Source: Porticoccaceae bacterium UBA4026 (lineage in GTDB: Bacteria > Pseudomonadota > Gammaproteobacteria > Pseudomonadales > Porticoccaceae). From it: DNA of 52,402 nt. Shown in pieces: positions 52,179 through 52,402 of the stretch. Where the stretch lies: NCBI GenBank assembly GCA_002382445.1, contig DGAQ01000017.1:97467-149868 (forward strand), given 5' to 3'. The notes under the pieces are model-generated. The model was not told where the DNA came from. It did not search any database and saw only the letters and a list, made by a program, of their open reading frames with translations. A program made the position numbers and the translations under genes. Numbering within the stretch: the stretch's first letter is position 1; each line of letters opens with the position of its first letter.

Positions 52179-52402
52179 TTAGTATCTCTTCAGTCCAGGC
52201 AGTTCCCGGATCGGATCCATAACAAAATCGATGAATGCACGAACTTTAGAAGGCAAGTGAGTCCTACTAGGGTAATACAGTCGCATCTCATCGGATTTTA
52301 GCTGCCAGTCTGGCAGTATGCGTACCACTTTCCCGGCATCAATCAAGTGCTTTATCGGACCCTCGGGCAGCATCGCTATTCCGAGTCCGGTGAGCATGCA
52401 GG
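52179..52402 (-). CDS. LysR-family transcriptional regulator, C-terminal part only
   Basis: The frame is open to the window edge and covers the last 74 or so residues. LTGLGIAMLPEGPIKHLIDAG followed by VVRILPDWQL and SRTHLPSKVRAFIDFVMD is the usual end of a LysR substrate-binding domain. The DNA-binding domain and start lie beyond the window. Target genes cannot be deduced. Confidence 0.88.
   Translation of the reverse strand, partial: CMLTGLGIAMLPEGPIKHLIDAGKVVRILPDWQLKSDEMRLYYPSRTHLPSKVRAFIDFVMDPIRELPGLKRY

Overview
This window looks like a chromosomal housekeeping segment from a marine-type gammaproteobacterium. Base composition is roughly balanced to slightly AT-rich. The gene orders rnfABCDGE, metG/apbC/dcd, purMN, isc, ndk-rlmN-pilW-ispG-hisS-yfgM-bamB-der and xseA/guaBA are typical of that class. 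The 188-residue Dcd type and the Hda / DUF2069 / WrbA / ArsC neighbourhood recall Pseudomonas and Cellvibrionales (SAR92/OM60-like) genomes. That placement is an inference from gene order and remembered homologues, not a computed phylogeny.

Layout. 1-4677 (minus): Rnf ion-pumping ferredoxin:NAD+ oxidoreductase operon rnfA-B-C-D-G, with only the first 14 codons of rnfE in the window. 4839-8492: metG (minus) divergent from apbC/mrp and dcd (plus). 8516-11938 (minus): purM-purN, then DUF3108 and DUF3014 proteins. 12092-13890 (plus): a DUF2066 protein and the replication regulator hda. 13948-14417: decayed remains of an HD-GYP phosphodiesterase gene. 14522-17742 (minus): sppA, a DUF2069 protein, wrbA, arsC. 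18009-20910: thioredoxin-like lipoprotein, aldehyde dehydrogenase, a 446-bp gap with a possible 46-aa membrane peptide, and ogt. 21008-22309 (minus): APC-family permease. 22514-28628 (plus): tight five-gene unit of a DUF4345-like membrane protein, two tandem exported DUF3604 (PHP-like) proteins, a membrane-anchored PpiC-type isomerase and a HupE/UreJ-type membrane protein. 28639-36940: suhB divergent from trmJ, then the full iscRSUA-hscBA-fdx-iscX operon with an extra alpha/beta hydrolase between fdx and iscX. 37162-45391 (plus): ndk, rlmN, pilW, ispG, hisS, yfgM-like, bamB, der. 45404-47217: Lrp/AsnC regulator divergent from methionine gamma-lyase. 47227-51955: xseA divergent from guaB-guaA. 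51961-52402: remnant of a serine recombinase, then the C-terminal part of a LysR regulator running off the end.

How it fits together. Most genes are core: redox ion pumping (Rnf), Fe-S assembly (Isc, ApbC), purine synthesis (PurM, PurN, GuaB, GuaA), translation and RNA modification (MetG, HisS, TrmJ, RlmN, Der), envelope assembly (BamB, YfgM, PilW) and nucleotide supply (Dcd, Ndk). Fe-S-dependent enzymes (RnfB, RnfC, RlmN, IspG) lie in the same window as the Isc machinery, which has a recognisable IscR type-1-like site over its promoter.

The least explained and most interesting module is the five-gene DUF4345 / DUF3604 x2 / PpiC / HupE unit at 22.5-28.6 kb. It looks like an envelope system built around two paralogous exported metalloproteins, with a dedicated foldase and a His-rich membrane protein. 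Other notable points are terminator-like hairpins placed inside the start of rlmN, immediately before der and between guaB and guaA; a helically phased inverted repeat between the Lrp regulator and mdeA; the absence of rodZ from its usual place; and two decayed genes. No rRNA, tRNA, CRISPR array or complete insertion sequence was seen.
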